A stretch of 64,000 bases of DNA from Martinezella rhizogenes (lineage in GTDB: Bacteria; Pseudomonadota; Alphaproteobacteria; Rhizobiales; Rhizobiaceae), in contig JAAMEZ010000056.1 of assembly GCA_013322215.1 (NCBI GenBank), forward strand, positions 248,001 through 312,000, in the 5' to 3' direction. Made by a program: the position numbers and the translations under genes. Numbering within the stretch: position 1 is the first letter of the stretch; every line of letters starts with the position of its first letter. Below are positions 45,690-55,095 of this stretch, piece after piece. The notes beneath the pieces were generated by a model that saw only the letters and a list, made by a program, of their open reading frames with translations, did not search any database and was not told the DNA's origin.

Positions 45690-45875
45690 ATGCCCATCCT
45701 GCGCTTGGAAATGCATCCCGGCCGCACACAAGACCAGAAGCGCGCCTTCGTTCGGGAAGCGACGAGAGCCGCCGTCGAAACGCTCGTCTGCCCGCCGGAA
45801 TCGGTGGAAATCATCATCACCGAGATATCGAAGGACACCTGGGCGACGGCAGGCAAGCTGAAATCGGATAGCTGA
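45690..45875 (+). CDS. 4-oxalocrotonate tautomerase-family protein
   Basis: A 61-residue protein with proline directly after the initiator methionine (MPILRLEMHPGRT), the catalytic base of the family. It would be a small oligomeric tautomerase acting on a 2-keto acid or similar. The ATG has an aaggag at the right distance. It stands alone with the divergent LysR gene; no aromatic degradation genes are near. Confidence 0.88.
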   Translation: MPILRLEMHPGRTQDQKRAFVREATRAAVETLVCPPESVEIIITEISKDTWATAGKLKSDS

Positions 45876-45897
45876 CACGACCCAATTTCATGATCGT

Positions 45898-45928
45898 GGC
45901 CTGGCGGTTCTTATGCGACCGTCAGGCC
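45898..45928 (+). terminator. Hairpin after the tautomerase gene
   Basis: GGCCTGGCGGT pairs with ACCGTCAGGCC (one G-T pair) around a nine-base loop, 22 bases after the tautomerase stop. It overlaps the last codons of the gene on the other strand. Confidence 0.55.
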
Positions 45929-46188
45929 TCGTTTGGCGCCAGGTTCTGCCTACCCCAGGCTTCGGCCCAATCCATCAGGCGCGCCATCTCCTGCCTGAGA
46001 GCATGCGAATGGATGATATCGGCAGCGTGGTTCAGATTGATGCGCGGATTGTAGAATGCGCCGATCTCTTCACCGCTTTCCCGCCTTGCCGCCTCCAGGC
46101 GAAGCTTCATTTCCTCGACCTCGGCCTTCACGGCAAAGTATCGCTTCATGACCTCGACAAGGTCGCGGTCGCCTGCACTGGTCTCCAT
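45922..46188 (-). CDS. Small helical protein of unknown function
   Basis: An 88-residue protein I do not recognise. It is charged and probably helical or coiled-coil (VEVMKRYFAVKAEVEEMKLRLEAARRE). The ATG at 46188 has a GGAG six bases upstream, and the codon use looks normal for the window, so it is probably real. It lies in a region between the tautomerase and putR without close operon partners. Confidence 0.6.
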   Translation of the reverse strand: METSAGDRDLVEVMKRYFAVKAEVEEMKLRLEAARRESGEEIGAFYNPRINLNHAADIIHSHALRQEMARLMDWAEAWGRQNLAPNEA

Positions 46189-46332
46189 GCGTACTCCATC
46201 CTACTTATTTTAGCGTCTCGCAATGATCCGATTCGAATGGCGAAATCTAGGTCATTGTTTAGCCGGCAAGATGGCTTGGAGAGTGGCAGCCTCATCAAAT
46301 GTGCAACGAAGTGTATGAAATAGAACGCGGAT

Positions 46333-46812
46333 TCACGACCAGTTTTCCTTGACCGACTGCATGACCACATTGGTCGATGTACTGGCCACAAACGGCAGAC
46401 TGGAGATCTTTTCACCGAGAACGATGCGGTAGCGGCGGATATCAGAGGTCCTCACCTTGAGGAGATAATCGAAGCGGCCGGCGATCATGTGGCATTCTTC
46501 GATCTCCTTGATCTTCTTGACGGCATTGTTGAAGCTGAGCAAAGCTTCCTCGCGGGTATCCGTGAGCTTCACTTCGGCAAAGGCGACATGGTCGAGGCCA
46601 AGCTTGATCGGATTGAGGATGGCCTTGAAGCCGTCGATATAACCGGAATCGATCAATTTCTTCAGACGTGCCTGGCATGGCGTCTTGGAAAGGCCGACCC
46701 GCTCTGAGAGCTCAGTGATCGACATGCGGCCGTCTTCGACGAGTGCGTCGATAATCTTTTGGTCGAACTGGTCAATTTCACTGGATTTGGTCATTTTTGC
46801 AGGCATTCTCAT
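46333..46812 (-). CDS. putR: Lrp/AsnC-family regulator of putA
   Basis: A 159-residue Lrp-type regulator with an N-terminal HTH (DALVEDGRMSITELSERVGLSKTPCQARLKKL) and a C-terminal RAM effector domain. It is divergent from putA, as are the PutR activators of rhizobia and Agrobacterium, which respond to proline. Start codons at 46812, 46806 and 46794 are all possible; none has a strong Shine-Dalgarno. Confidence 0.9.
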   Translation of the reverse strand: MRMPAKMTKSSEIDQFDQKIIDALVEDGRMSITELSERVGLSKTPCQARLKKLIDSGYIDGFKAILNPIKLGLDHVAFAEVKLTDTREEALLSFNNAVKKIKEIEECHMIAGRFDYLLKVRTSDIRRYRIVLGEKISSLPFVASTSTNVVMQSVKENWS

Positions 46813-46977
46813 TTGAAAATACGTCTATTGAAGTTCAATATGACTGAAAAAACGCAGTTTCAAGGCGGAACGCTTTTTTGGAATGCACTATGTTCTCGTC
46901 GAAGCAACGGGAGGGCTGCGTGTGGCAATCGCTGACGTCCACTCAAGCCATCGGGACCCTTGCACCTTGAGGTTATC

Positions 46978-49900
46978 ATGACTGTCTCTGCCAAGCTCGC
47001 CACCGAAGAACCAGCTCCAGACGCTGCCCCATTTTCGCATTTCGCGCCTCCGATCCGTGAGCAAAGCCCGCTCCGCCAAGCAATCACCGCCGCCTACAGA
47101 CGTCCCGAAACCGAGTGCCTGCCGGTCCTGATCGAGGCGGCCACCTTGCCGGAGGCTATCCGCGAGGCGGCAAGGAAGACCGCGAAGAAGCTGATCGAGG
47201 CGCTGCGCGCCAAGCACAGGGGCGATGGTGTCGAAGGGCTGGTGCAGGAATATTCCCTTTCAAGCCAGGAAGGCGTTGCGCTCATGTGCCTCGCCGAGGC
47301 GCTGCTGCGCATTCCCGATACGGCAACCCGCGATGCGCTAATCCGCGACAAGATCGCCGGCGGCGACTGGAAGTCACATATCGGTGGCGGCCGCTCGATG
47401 TTCGTCAATGCCGCAACCTGGGGTCTCGTCGTCACCGGCAAGCTGACTTCAACTGTCAGCGAAAGCGGACTGTCCGCCTCGCTGACAAAGCTGATCGCGC
47501 GTGCCGGCGAGCCGGTCATCCGGCGTGGCGTCGACATGGCCATGCGCATGATGGGCGAGCAGTTCGTCACCGGCGAAACCATCGATGAAGCCTTGAAGCG
47601 CGCACGAGCGCTGGAAGCAAAGGGTTTCCGCTACTCCTACGACATGCTTGGCGAAGCCGCGACAACGCATGCCGACGCCGAGCGCTACTATCTTGACTAC
47701 GAGAACGCGATCCATGCGATTGGCAAGGCATCGGCCGGGCGCGGCATCTATGAAGGCCCCGGTATCTCCATCAAGCTTTCCGCGCTGCACCCGCGCTATT
47801 CGCGCTCGCAGGCCGACAGGGTCATGGGCGAGCTTCTGCCGAAGGTGAAGGCGCTGGCGCTGATTGCCAAGCGCTACAATATCGGCCTGAACATCGACGC
47901 TGAAGAAGCCGACCGGTTGGAACTCTCGCTCGATCTGCTGGAAGAACTGTGCCTCGATCCGGATCTTTCCGGCTGGGACGGCATTGGCTTCGTCGTGCAG
48001 GCCTACGGCAAGCGCTGCCCCGCCGTCCTCGATTTCATCATCGACCTTGCCCGCCGCTCCAAGCATCGCCTGATGGTCCGCCTCGTCAAGGGCGCCTATT
48101 GGGACGCCGAGATCAAGCGCGCGCAACTGGATGGCCTCGAAGGCTTCCCCGTCTATACGCGCAAGATCTACACCGACGTCTCCTATATCGCCTGCGCCAA
48201 AAAGCTGCTGGCGGCAACCGACGTGGTCTTCCCGCAATTCGCCACTCACAACGCCCAGAGCCTGGCCACCATCTATCAGATGGCCGGAGACGATTTTTCC
48301 GTCGGCAAGTATGAATTCCAGTGCCTGCATGGCATGGGCGAACCGCTTTATGAAGAAGTCGTCGGCGCGCAGAACCTCGGTCGTCCCTGCCGCATCTACG
48401 CCCCAGTCGGCACGCATGAGACGCTGCTTGCCTATCTCGTCCGGCGCTTGCTTGAGAATGGCGCCAACTCCTCCTTCGTCAACAAGATTGCCGATCCCTC
48501 AGTGCCGGTCTCCGAGCTGATTGCCGATCCCGTCGAGCGCGTGCGCGCGATGACCGTTGTCGGCGCGCAGCACGACAAGATCGTTCTCCCGGTGGACCTC
48601 TTCGGTGCCGCGCGGCAGAACTCCGGCGGCATCGACCTATCGAATGAAACCGCACTTATCGAGCTATCCAAACAGCTGCAGACCTCTGCGGCCAGTGATT
48701 GGATCGCAAAGCCACTTCTTGCCGATGGCTCCGAACGCGGCGTGGCCCGCCCCGTTCTCAACCCTGCCGACCATGCCGACGTCGTCGGCCACGTCACCGA
48801 ACTCGAACCACAGGATGCGCCTGATGTCATGCGGCTCGCAGCAACCGCTGCCGAGCGCTGGGCAGCCGTGCGCCCCGACGAGCGCGCCGCGATCCTTGAG
48901 CGCGCCGCCGATCTCATGCAGAGCGAGATGCCCGTTCTTGTCGGCCTGACCATCCGCGAAGCCGGCAAATCCGCCGCCAACGCCGTCGGCGAAATCCGGG
49001 AAGCGATCGACTTCCTTCGCTATTATGCCGCTCAGGCCCGCAAGGTGCTGACGCCGGAGAGCGTGCCGCTTGGCCCTGTCGTCTGCATCAGCCCATGGAA
49101 TTTCCCGCTGGCGATCTTCACCGGCCAGGTTGCGGCAGCTTTGGTTGCCGGCAATCCCGTCGTCGCCAAGCCCGCTGGCAATACGCCGCTGATTGCCGCG
49201 CAAGGTGTCCGCATCCTGCATGAGGCGGGCATTCCCCGCGACGTGCTGCAATTCGCACCCGGCAGCGGCAGAATGGGTGCCGCCCTCGTCGGCGCTCCCG
49301 AAACCGCCGGCGTCATGTTCACCGGCTCGACGGAGGTTGCCCGCTTGATCCAGGCGCAGCTTGCCGAGCGCCTCTCCAAGTTCGGCAAGCCGATCCCGTT
49401 GATCGCCGAGACCGGCGGCCAGAATGGCATGATCGTCGACTCCTCGGCCCTTGCCGAACAGGTGGTCGGCGATGTCATCGCCTCGGCCTTTGACAGCGCC
49501 GGCCAGCGCTGCTCGGCATTGCGGGTTCTCTGCCTGCAGGAGGAAGTGGCGGATCGTACCCTGACAATGCTGCGTGGCGCGCTTCGCGAACTCTCGGTCG
49601 GCAAGACCGACCGGCTTGCCGTCGATATCGGCCCGGTCATAGACGACAACGCCAAGCGCGGCATCGATGACCATATCGAGCGCATGCGCCAGCTCGGCTG
49701 CAGCGTCGAGCAGCTCGACCTTCCCGAAAGCGCTGCCAAGGGCACTTTCGTTGCTCCCACGATCATCGAGTTGAAGAAGCTGAGCGACCTCAAGCGCGAA
49801 GTATTCGGTCCCGTCCTGCATATCATGCGCTATCAGCGCAAGGGGCTCGACAAGCTGATTGGCGATATCAATGCCTCCGGCTACGGCTTGACATTCGGCC

Positions 49901-50682
49901 TGCATACTCGCCTTGACGATACGATCGCCCATGTCACCGAGCGCGTGCGCGCCGGCAATCTCTATGTCAACCGCAACATCATCGGCGCAGTCGTCGGCGT
50001 CCAGCCCTTCGGCGGGCGCGGCCTTTCCGGCACCGGCCCGAAGGCCGGTGGTCCGATGTATCTGCGCCGCCTGGTCGCCTCCTCCACCGAAGCGCTGCGC
50101 GACGCCTCCGTACAGACCGATCCGGCTGCACAGCAGTTCATTGGCTGGCTCGAAAGCAAGGGTGCCGCGGATGCGGCCAAACAGGCCCGTGCCGTCGCCG
50201 CCCAGTCGTCGCTCGGCTTTAATACCGAGCTGCAAGGCCCGGTCGGCGAATTGAACCTCTATGCGCTGCATCCACGCGGCAGAATCCTGCTCGCCCCGCA
50301 GACGGCACTGGGCCTCTATGTTCAGATCGCCGCCGGGCTCGCGACAGGCAATTCGATCGTCATCAATGCGGCATCCGGGCTGCAGGACGAGCTTCGCAAC
50401 CTGCCGGCACCAGTCGCAAACCGCATCTCCTGGACAAAGGACTGGGCAGCAGACGGACCTTTCGCCGGCGCGCTCATCGAAGGTGATGCCGAAAGGGTCC
50501 AGCAGGCGATCAAGGTGATTTCGGCAATTCCGGGCCCGTTGGTTCTGACGCAGGTAGCCTCGAGCGAAGAGATCGCCAAGAATGCCGACGCCTATTGCCT
50601 CAACTGGCTGCTCGAAGAGGTGACGACATCGATCAACACCGCGGCAGCCGGCGGCAATGCCAGCCTGATGACGATCGGATAA
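46978..50682 (+). CDS. putA: Bifunctional proline dehydrogenase / P5C dehydrogenase PutA
   Basis: A 1234-residue two-enzyme protein that oxidises proline to glutamate. The FAD-dependent proline dehydrogenase barrel covers roughly residues 190-480 (landmarks GISIKLSALHPRYS, LMVRLVKGAYWD, FATHNAQSL), and the aldehyde dehydrogenase part follows from about residue 580, with the catalytic cysteine C845 in SAGQRCSAL. There is no N-terminal ribbon-helix-helix DNA-binding domain as in E. coli PutA; control is by the divergent Lrp-type regulator. The C-terminal 200 residues form the extra domain of long PutAs. Confidence 0.96.
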   Translation: MTVSAKLATEEPAPDAAPFSHFAPPIREQSPLRQAITAAYRRPETECLPVLIEAATLPEAIREAARKTAKKLIEALRAKHRGDGVEGLVQEYSLSSQEGVALMCLAEALLRIPDTATRDALIRDKIAGGDWKSHIGGGRSMFVNAATWGLVVTGKLTSTVSESGLSASLTKLIARAGEPVIRRGVDMAMRMMGEQFVTGETIDEALKRARALEAKGFRYSYDMLGEAATTHADAERYYLDYENAIHAIGKASAGRGIYEGPGISIKLSALHPRYSRSQADRVMGELLPKVKALALIAKRYNIGLNIDAEEADRLELSLDLLEELCLDPDLSGWDGIGFVVQAYGKRCPAVLDFIIDLARRSKHRLMVRLVKGAYWDAEIKRAQLDGLEGFPVYTRKIYTDVSYIACAKKLLAATDVVFPQFATHNAQSLATIYQMAGDDFSVGKYEFQCLHGMGEPLYEEVVGAQNLGRPCRIYAPVGTHETLLAYLVRRLLENGANSSFVNKIADPSVPVSELIADPVERVRAMTVVGAQHDKIVLPVDLFGAARQNSGGIDLSNETALIELSKQLQTSAASDWIAKPLLADGSERGVARPVLNPADHADVVGHVTELEPQDAPDVMRLAATAAERWAAVRPDERAAILERAADLMQSEMPVLVGLTIREAGKSAANAVGEIREAIDFLRYYAAQARKVLTPESVPLGPVVCISPWNFPLAIFTGQVAAALVAGNPVVAKPAGNTPLIAAQGVRILHEAGIPRDVLQFAPGSGRMGAALVGAPETAGVMFTGSTEVARLIQAQLAERLSKFGKPIPLIAETGGQNGMIVDSSALAEQVVGDVIASAFDSAGQRCSALRVLCLQEEVADRTLTMLRGALRELSVGKTDRLAVDIGPVIDDNAKRGIDDHIERMRQLGCSVEQLDLPESAAKGTFVAPTIIELKKLSDLKREVFGPVLHIMRYQRKGLDKLIGDINASGYGLTFGLHTRLDDTIAHVTERVRAGNLYVNRNIIGAVVGVQPFGGRGLSGTGPKAGGPMYLRRLVASSTEALRDASVQTDPAAQQFIGWLESKGAADAAKQARAVAAQSSLGFNTELQGPVGELNLYALHPRGRILLAPQTALGLYVQIAAGLATGNSIVINAASGLQDELRNLPAPVANRISWTKDWAADGPFAGALIEGDAERVQQAIKVISAIPGPLVLTQVASSEEIAKNADAYCLNWLLEEVTTSINTAAAGGNASLMTIG

Positions 50683-50706
50683 CACCACCGACAATCTGAA
50701 ATTGAC

Positions 50707-50745
50707 GCGGCGGCCGGACCGACAAGGTCTCAGCCGCCGCTTTTG
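50707..50745 (+). terminator. Terminator of putA
   Basis: GCGGCGGC (50707-50714) and GCCGCCGC (50733-50740) form a perfect stem followed directly by TTTTGTC, 25 bases after the putA stop. A classical intrinsic terminator. Confidence 0.85.
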
Positions 50746-50847
50746 TCTTCACTATACGCATTCGATGGGCATTCCGCGGTGACCTGCACATCCACGACGC
50801 CTTCACCCCGCTTCTCTCAGCCTCCTCCCCTTCCACGCAAAATTTTT

Positions 50848-50863
50848 GAGAAAAGCTTTTCTC
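50848..50863. promoter_or_regulatory. Palindromic operator 1 of the arabinofuranoside operon
   Basis: GAGAAAAGCTTTTCTC is a perfect 16-base palindrome and occurs again, identical, 33 bases downstream. The central AAAAGCTTTT is suited to a LacI-family repressor. A TTGACT (50867-50872) between the two copies could be the -35 element. Confidence 0.75.
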
Positions 50864-50880
50864 TAGTTGACTCTTTGATT

Positions 50881-50896
50881 GAGAAAAGCTTTTCTC
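50881..50896. promoter_or_regulatory. Palindromic operator 2 of the arabinofuranoside operon
   Basis: Second identical copy of GAGAAAAGCTTTTCTC, extended to 18 bases by flanking T and A. The 33-base spacing to copy 1 is about three helical turns, placing both on the same face. It ends about 27 bases before the likely start of the LacI gene. Confidence 0.75.
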
Positions 50897-50922
50897 AGAG
50901 AAACTCGAATGGGAGAAGACAT

Positions 50923-51942
50923 CTGGAAAATCAGCGTGCGAAGAGCGGACGCGCAACGATTCACGACGTTGCGGCGGCTGCGGGTGTGAGCATTTCAACG
51001 GCATCCAAGGCCTTGAACAATACCGGCCGTATGGGCGATGAGACCCGCGAAAGGGTCAAGCGCGCCGCCGCCGACATCGGCTTCCGTCCAAATGCGCTCG
51101 CCAAAGGATTGCTCAGCAATCGCACGTTTACGATCGGTCTTCTGACCAACGATACATATGGTCGCTTCACGCTGCCGGTCATGGCCGGCATCACGGAGGC
51201 ACTCGTCGATCACGGCGTCTCGGTCTTTCTTTGCACGATCGAGGACGATCCCGCACTTGGAAAGGTTCATGTGGACGCCATGTTGGACAAGCATGTGGAC
51301 GGCATCATCGCCTCGGGGAAGCGGATCGACCGCCGCCTGCCAGTCGATCTGTCCAATCTGCCGGTCCCGGTCATCTATGCATTCACCGAGGGGGCGCCGG
51401 GAAGCGTCACCTTTTGCGCAGATGACTACCAGGGAGCCGCGCTTGCTGTCGAATGGCTGCAAGAGCTTGGCCGGCGCCGGATTGCGCATGTCACCGGCCC
51501 GGACAGTTTCGTTTCGGTGCGGGAGCGCGCCAGAGCCTATCGCGATCTCGCCGGGGACAAGTTGCCGGTCATGTACGGCATGTGGTCGGAGGCCTGGGGT
51601 CACGACGCTGTGGCACGGCTATGGAGTATGGCCGGAGAAAAGCCGGACGCGATCTTCTGTGGCAACGACCAGATCGCCCGCGCAGTCGTCGACGCGCTTC
51701 GCGAGCGCGGCGTACAAGTGCCGGAGGATGTCTCGGTAGTCGGTTTCGACAATTGGGAGATCGTTGCCGCCCAGACGCGGCCGCCGCTGACGACGGTCGA
51801 CATGAATCTTAAAGCCCTCGGCCGCGAGGCCGGGCTCACGGTTCTGGCTCTCGCGGAAGGACGCGACGTCGAACCTGGCATCAGAACTTTGCCGTGCGAA
51901 CTTGTCGTACGGCAATCATGCGGGGGAAGCCCCGGTCGTTGA
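50923..51942 (+). CDS. LacI-family repressor of the arabinofuranoside operon
   Basis: A LacI-type repressor of about 339 residues: HTH and hinge ATIHDVAAAAGVSISTASKALNNTG through PNALAKGL, then a ligand-binding domain resembling sugar-binding proteins. The open frame extends upstream to 50743 but would then translate both operators, so the real start must be later. The only suitable in-frame codon is CTG at 50923 with GGGAGAAG before it; the nearby ATG at 50909 is out of frame. First gene of the operon, 45 bases before the binding protein. Confidence 0.85.
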   Translation: MENQRAKSGRATIHDVAAAAGVSISTASKALNNTGRMGDETRERVKRAAADIGFRPNALAKGLLSNRTFTIGLLTNDTYGRFTLPVMAGITEALVDHGVSVFLCTIEDDPALGKVHVDAMLDKHVDGIIASGKRIDRRLPVDLSNLPVPVIYAFTEGAPGSVTFCADDYQGAALAVEWLQELGRRRIAHVTGPDSFVSVRERARAYRDLAGDKLPVMYGMWSEAWGHDAVARLWSMAGEKPDAIFCGNDQIARAVVDALRERGVQVPEDVSVVGFDNWEIVAAQTRPPLTTVDMNLKALGREAGLTVLALAEGRDVEPGIRTLPCELVVRQSCGGSPGR

Positions 51943-51987
51943 TTAAAGGAAAAGGGGCTGACGGGAGTAGCCCCATGGGAGGAGAAC

Positions 51988-53226
51988 ATGATGAAGCGAT
52001 TTCTGGCCGCGACTGGCCTCATATCCTTAATGCTTGCATCCGGTGCATCTGCCGAAAACATCTCCATGTGGGTTCGAAGCGGCATCGGCGATTCCTTCAA
52101 GAAAGTCGTGGAGGCCTATAATGCCGGCCATGACGACAAGGTCACGCTGACCGAAGTGCCCTTCGGCGAACTCGTGCAGAAATATGCGACCGCCATTGCC
52201 GGCGGTCAGGCGCCTGACGCCTTGTCGATGGACCTCATCTATACGCCGGCCTTTGCCGCCGCCGGCCAGCTCGCGGACCTGACGGACTGGGCCAAAAGCC
52301 TGCCCTATTTCAATTCTCTGTCGCCCTCACATGTGAAGCTCGGCACCTATGACGGCCACATCTACGGCCTGCCCTTGTCCGTCGAGACTTCAGTCTTTGC
52401 CTGGAACAAGGACCTCTACAAGAAGGCCGGCCTCGATCCTGAAAAGGCTCCGACGACCTGGGAAGAGATCGAGCAGAATGCCGAAAAGATACGCGCGCTC
52501 GGCGGCGATACCTATGGCTTCTACTTCTCGGGTGGCGGCTGCGGTGGCTGCATGATCTTCACGTTTACGCCGCTCGTATGGGGCGCAGGCGCCGACATTC
52601 TCTCGGCAGACGGCAAGAAGGCGACCCTCGACACACCGCAGATGCGCAAGGCCGTCGGCTTCTATCGCGACATGGTCAAGAAGGATCTGGTGCCGGCGGG
52701 TGCCGCAAGCGACACCGGCGCCAATTTCCTCAGCATCAGCAACGGCAAGATCGGCCAGCAGAGCATCGGCGCCTTCTCGATCGGTACACTGATCACCCAA
52801 TATCCCGATATCCACTTCGGCGTGACGCTGATCCCCGGCGTCGACGGCAAGCCGTCTTCCTTTGCGGGCGGCGACAATTTCGTCATCTCAAAGGGCACGA
52901 AGAAGCTCGATGCGGTGAAGAAGTTCCTCGAATACACCTATTCGCTCGAGGGGCAGAAGATCATGGCGAAATATGGCAGCCTGCCGACACGGGGCGATAT
53001 TGCCGATCAGGTGCTTCAGGGTCTTGATCCGCGCATGCAGGTCGGGCTGAAGGCGATCTCCATCGCCAAGACACCCTATACGCTGCAGTTCAACGACCTG
53101 ATCAACAGCGCCAACGGCCCCTGGGCCGGCTTTACCAACGCCGCCATCTTCGGAAGCGATGTCGATGGCGCTTTCTCCAATGCCCAATCGGAAATGCAGT
53201 CGATCATCGACAACGCTCAACAGTAA
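51988..53226 (+). CDS. Sugar ABC transporter substrate-binding protein
   Basis: A 412-residue extracellular solute-binding protein (family 1) with a standard signal peptide (MKRFLAATGLISLMLASG, cleavage after A-S-A). It should bind an arabinose-containing oligosaccharide, given the hydrolase encoded in the same operon. The start has GGAGG within four to six bases; two adjacent ATGs (51988, 51991) are possible. A CGGCMIF loop near residue 187 gives an unusual cysteine pair (GGGCGGC). Confidence 0.92.
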   Translation: MMKRFLAATGLISLMLASGASAENISMWVRSGIGDSFKKVVEAYNAGHDDKVTLTEVPFGELVQKYATAIAGGQAPDALSMDLIYTPAFAAAGQLADLTDWAKSLPYFNSLSPSHVKLGTYDGHIYGLPLSVETSVFAWNKDLYKKAGLDPEKAPTTWEEIEQNAEKIRALGGDTYGFYFSGGGCGGCMIFTFTPLVWGAGADILSADGKKATLDTPQMRKAVGFYRDMVKKDLVPAGAASDTGANFLSISNGKIGQQSIGAFSIGTLITQYPDIHFGVTLIPGVDGKPSSFAGGDNFVISKGTKKLDAVKKFLEYTYSLEGQKIMAKYGSLPTRGDIADQVLQGLDPRMQVGLKAISIAKTPYTLQFNDLINSANGPWAGFTNAAIFGSDVDGAFSNAQSEMQSIIDNAQQ

Positions 53227-53293
53227 TCGATCCATCAACACCGGGGAGCCTCAAGGCTTCCCGGTTCCTCCATCGCAACATCGGGAGCATTCC

Positions 53294-54211
53294 ATGGTTG
53301 GCCCTGGAGCTATCGCAACCGTGCGTCCGCGAAAACGGCGACGGCGTGCCAGCTGGCACGGGTTTCTCTATATCGCGCCGGCCATGGCGCTGGTCTTGAT
53401 CTTCTTCGTCCTGCCGGTGGTTTTTACCTTCTGGATGAGCTTCCACAACTGGCCATTGCTCGGCAATCCGCGTTGGATCGGCTTCGGCAACTACACACGC
53501 ATGTTCTCCGACGTCCGTTTCATGGCTGCATTGCGCTTTACCGCCTATTACACCGTCATCGTCACCATTGCGATCTTCGCCGTCGCCTTCCCGCTCGCCT
53601 TCTTCGTCGAAAAGCATCGGCCGTTCGTCGGCTTTTACCGAACCATCATCTTCCTTCCCGTCGTCGTCGGGCTTGCAACCGCTTCGCTGCTCTGGGTCTG
53701 GCTTGCCAATGTCGACAGCGGCTTCTTCGCACCGGTCGCGCTGGCGCTCGGTCTCGTCGACAAGAGGCCGAACCTGCTTGCCGATTTCGACATGGCATTT
53801 GCCACGATCATCGTCATGGTGGTCTGGAAGATCGCCGGCTTCACGATGATCATTCTGCTGACCGGCCTGCAGGCGATCCCCTCCGAACTGACCGAGGCCG
53901 CGCGGATCGATGGCGCCAAGCGCTGGCAGCGTTTCCGGCATCTGACCCTGCCGCTGATGCGCCGCACCATCGCGCTTGCGCTCATCATCTCCATCACCGG
54001 TTCGGTGCTCGCCTTCGACCAGTTCTACATCATGACATCAGGCGGCCCGCAAAACCGGATGATCTCGGTGGTCTATTACATCTTCAACCAGTCCTTCGTG
54101 TCCTTCAATCTCGGCTATGGCGCAGCACTTTCGATCGCGCTCCTCGTCATCCTGGTGCTGATCAGCATCGTCCAGCTCTGGCTGCTGCGTGTCGGGGAGG
54201 ATAAGCCATGA
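53294..54211 (+). CDS. Sugar ABC transporter permease (MalF/UgpA type)
   Basis: A 305-residue CUT1 permease. A basic leader (RPRKRRRRASW) precedes the first membrane helix, and the EAA loop reads LTEAARIDGAKRWQRF near residue 205. I chose the ATG at 53294 because of the GGGAG eight bases upstream. The stop overlaps the next gene start by four bases. Confidence 0.93.
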   Translation: MVGPGAIATVRPRKRRRRASWHGFLYIAPAMALVLIFFVLPVVFTFWMSFHNWPLLGNPRWIGFGNYTRMFSDVRFMAALRFTAYYTVIVTIAIFAVAFPLAFFVEKHRPFVGFYRTIIFLPVVVGLATASLLWVWLANVDSGFFAPVALALGLVDKRPNLLADFDMAFATIIVMVVWKIAGFTMIILLTGLQAIPSELTEAARIDGAKRWQRFRHLTLPLMRRTIALALIISITGSVLAFDQFYIMTSGGPQNRMISVVYYIFNQSFVSFNLGYGAALSIALLVILVLISIVQLWLLRVGEDKP

Positions 54212-55071
54212 CCACTGCAAAAGAGCGCCGCGCAAGGCGCAAGCTCTGGGGCGGCATCGGCTATCACGGCATCGGCGTCGTCATCGTCATCTTCTTCTTC
54301 GCGCCGTTCGCAATTGCCCTGCTGTCATCGTTCCGGCATGGAACCGAGGCGAGCCTTCCGCCGCTGCCGCCATGGCCGACGACCGGCTTCAGCTTCGATG
54401 CCTATCGCTCGCTCGATGGCTTCGGCGCCGGCGTGGTGCAGCATACGCTGAACTCGCTTTTCGTCTCGGTCGCAACCGTGCTTTTGACCGTCATCGTCAG
54501 CCTGCTCGCCGGCTACGGTTTCTCGCGCTATCGCTTCCCCTTCAAGGGCGCGCTCTTCATCCTGATCATCGCGACGCTGATGATCCCCTTCCAGTCGATC
54601 CTGACGCCGCTTTTCATCATCCTGGCACGGCTCGGCCTCAACAATTCGCTGATCGGGCTGACGCTCGTCTATGTGACGCTGCAGCTGCCTTTTTCGGTCT
54701 TCATGATGCGCAACGCTTTCGACGCGGTGCCGAAGGAGATCGAGGAAGCGGCGCGCATCGATGGCGCCCGCGACCTGAAGCTGCTGTTCCGGGTTCTTTT
54801 CCCCCTGGTGCTGCCGGGCGTCGCGACCGTTGCGATCTTTGCCTTCCTCAATGCCTGGAACGAATTCCTGGCAGCATTGGTGCTCCTGTCGAGCAACGAG
54901 AAATTCACCCTGCCGGTGCTGATGATCGCCGTCAGGACCGGCCGCCTCGGAGCCGTCAACTGGGGTGCGGTCCAGGCCGGCATCGCCGTCATGACCATCC
55001 CCTGCGTCATCGTCTTTCTGCTTCTGCAACGCTACTACATGCGCGGGCTGATGGCCGGCGCGGTGAAATAA
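54208..55071 (+). CDS. Sugar ABC transporter permease (MalG/UgpE type)
   Basis: A 287-residue CUT1 permease with EAA loop IEEAARIDGARDLKLLF near residue 190 and the C-terminal RGLMAGAVK. The start overlaps the stop of the first permease. The GH127 hydrolase gene follows after 24 bases. Confidence 0.93.
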   Translation: MTTAKERRARRKLWGGIGYHGIGVVIVIFFFAPFAIALLSSFRHGTEASLPPLPPWPTTGFSFDAYRSLDGFGAGVVQHTLNSLFVSVATVLLTVIVSLLAGYGFSRYRFPFKGALFILIIATLMIPFQSILTPLFIILARLGLNNSLIGLTLVYVTLQLPFSVFMMRNAFDAVPKEIEEAARIDGARDLKLLFRVLFPLVLPGVATVAIFAFLNAWNEFLAALVLLSSNEKFTLPVLMIAVRTGRLGAVNWGAVQAGIAVMTIPCVIVFLLLQRYYMRGLMAGAVK

Positions 55072-55095
55072 CCACTTAAACAACGGATCAAAGCC

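Noticed and set aside
48664..50694. A 676-codon minus-strand open frame
   Set aside because: Antisense shadow of putA; no motif, and putA on the other strand is certain.
50743..50922. N-terminal extension of the LacI repressor
   Set aside because: It would translate the two operator palindromes and overlap the putA terminator T tract; LacI proteins start close to their helix-turn-helix.
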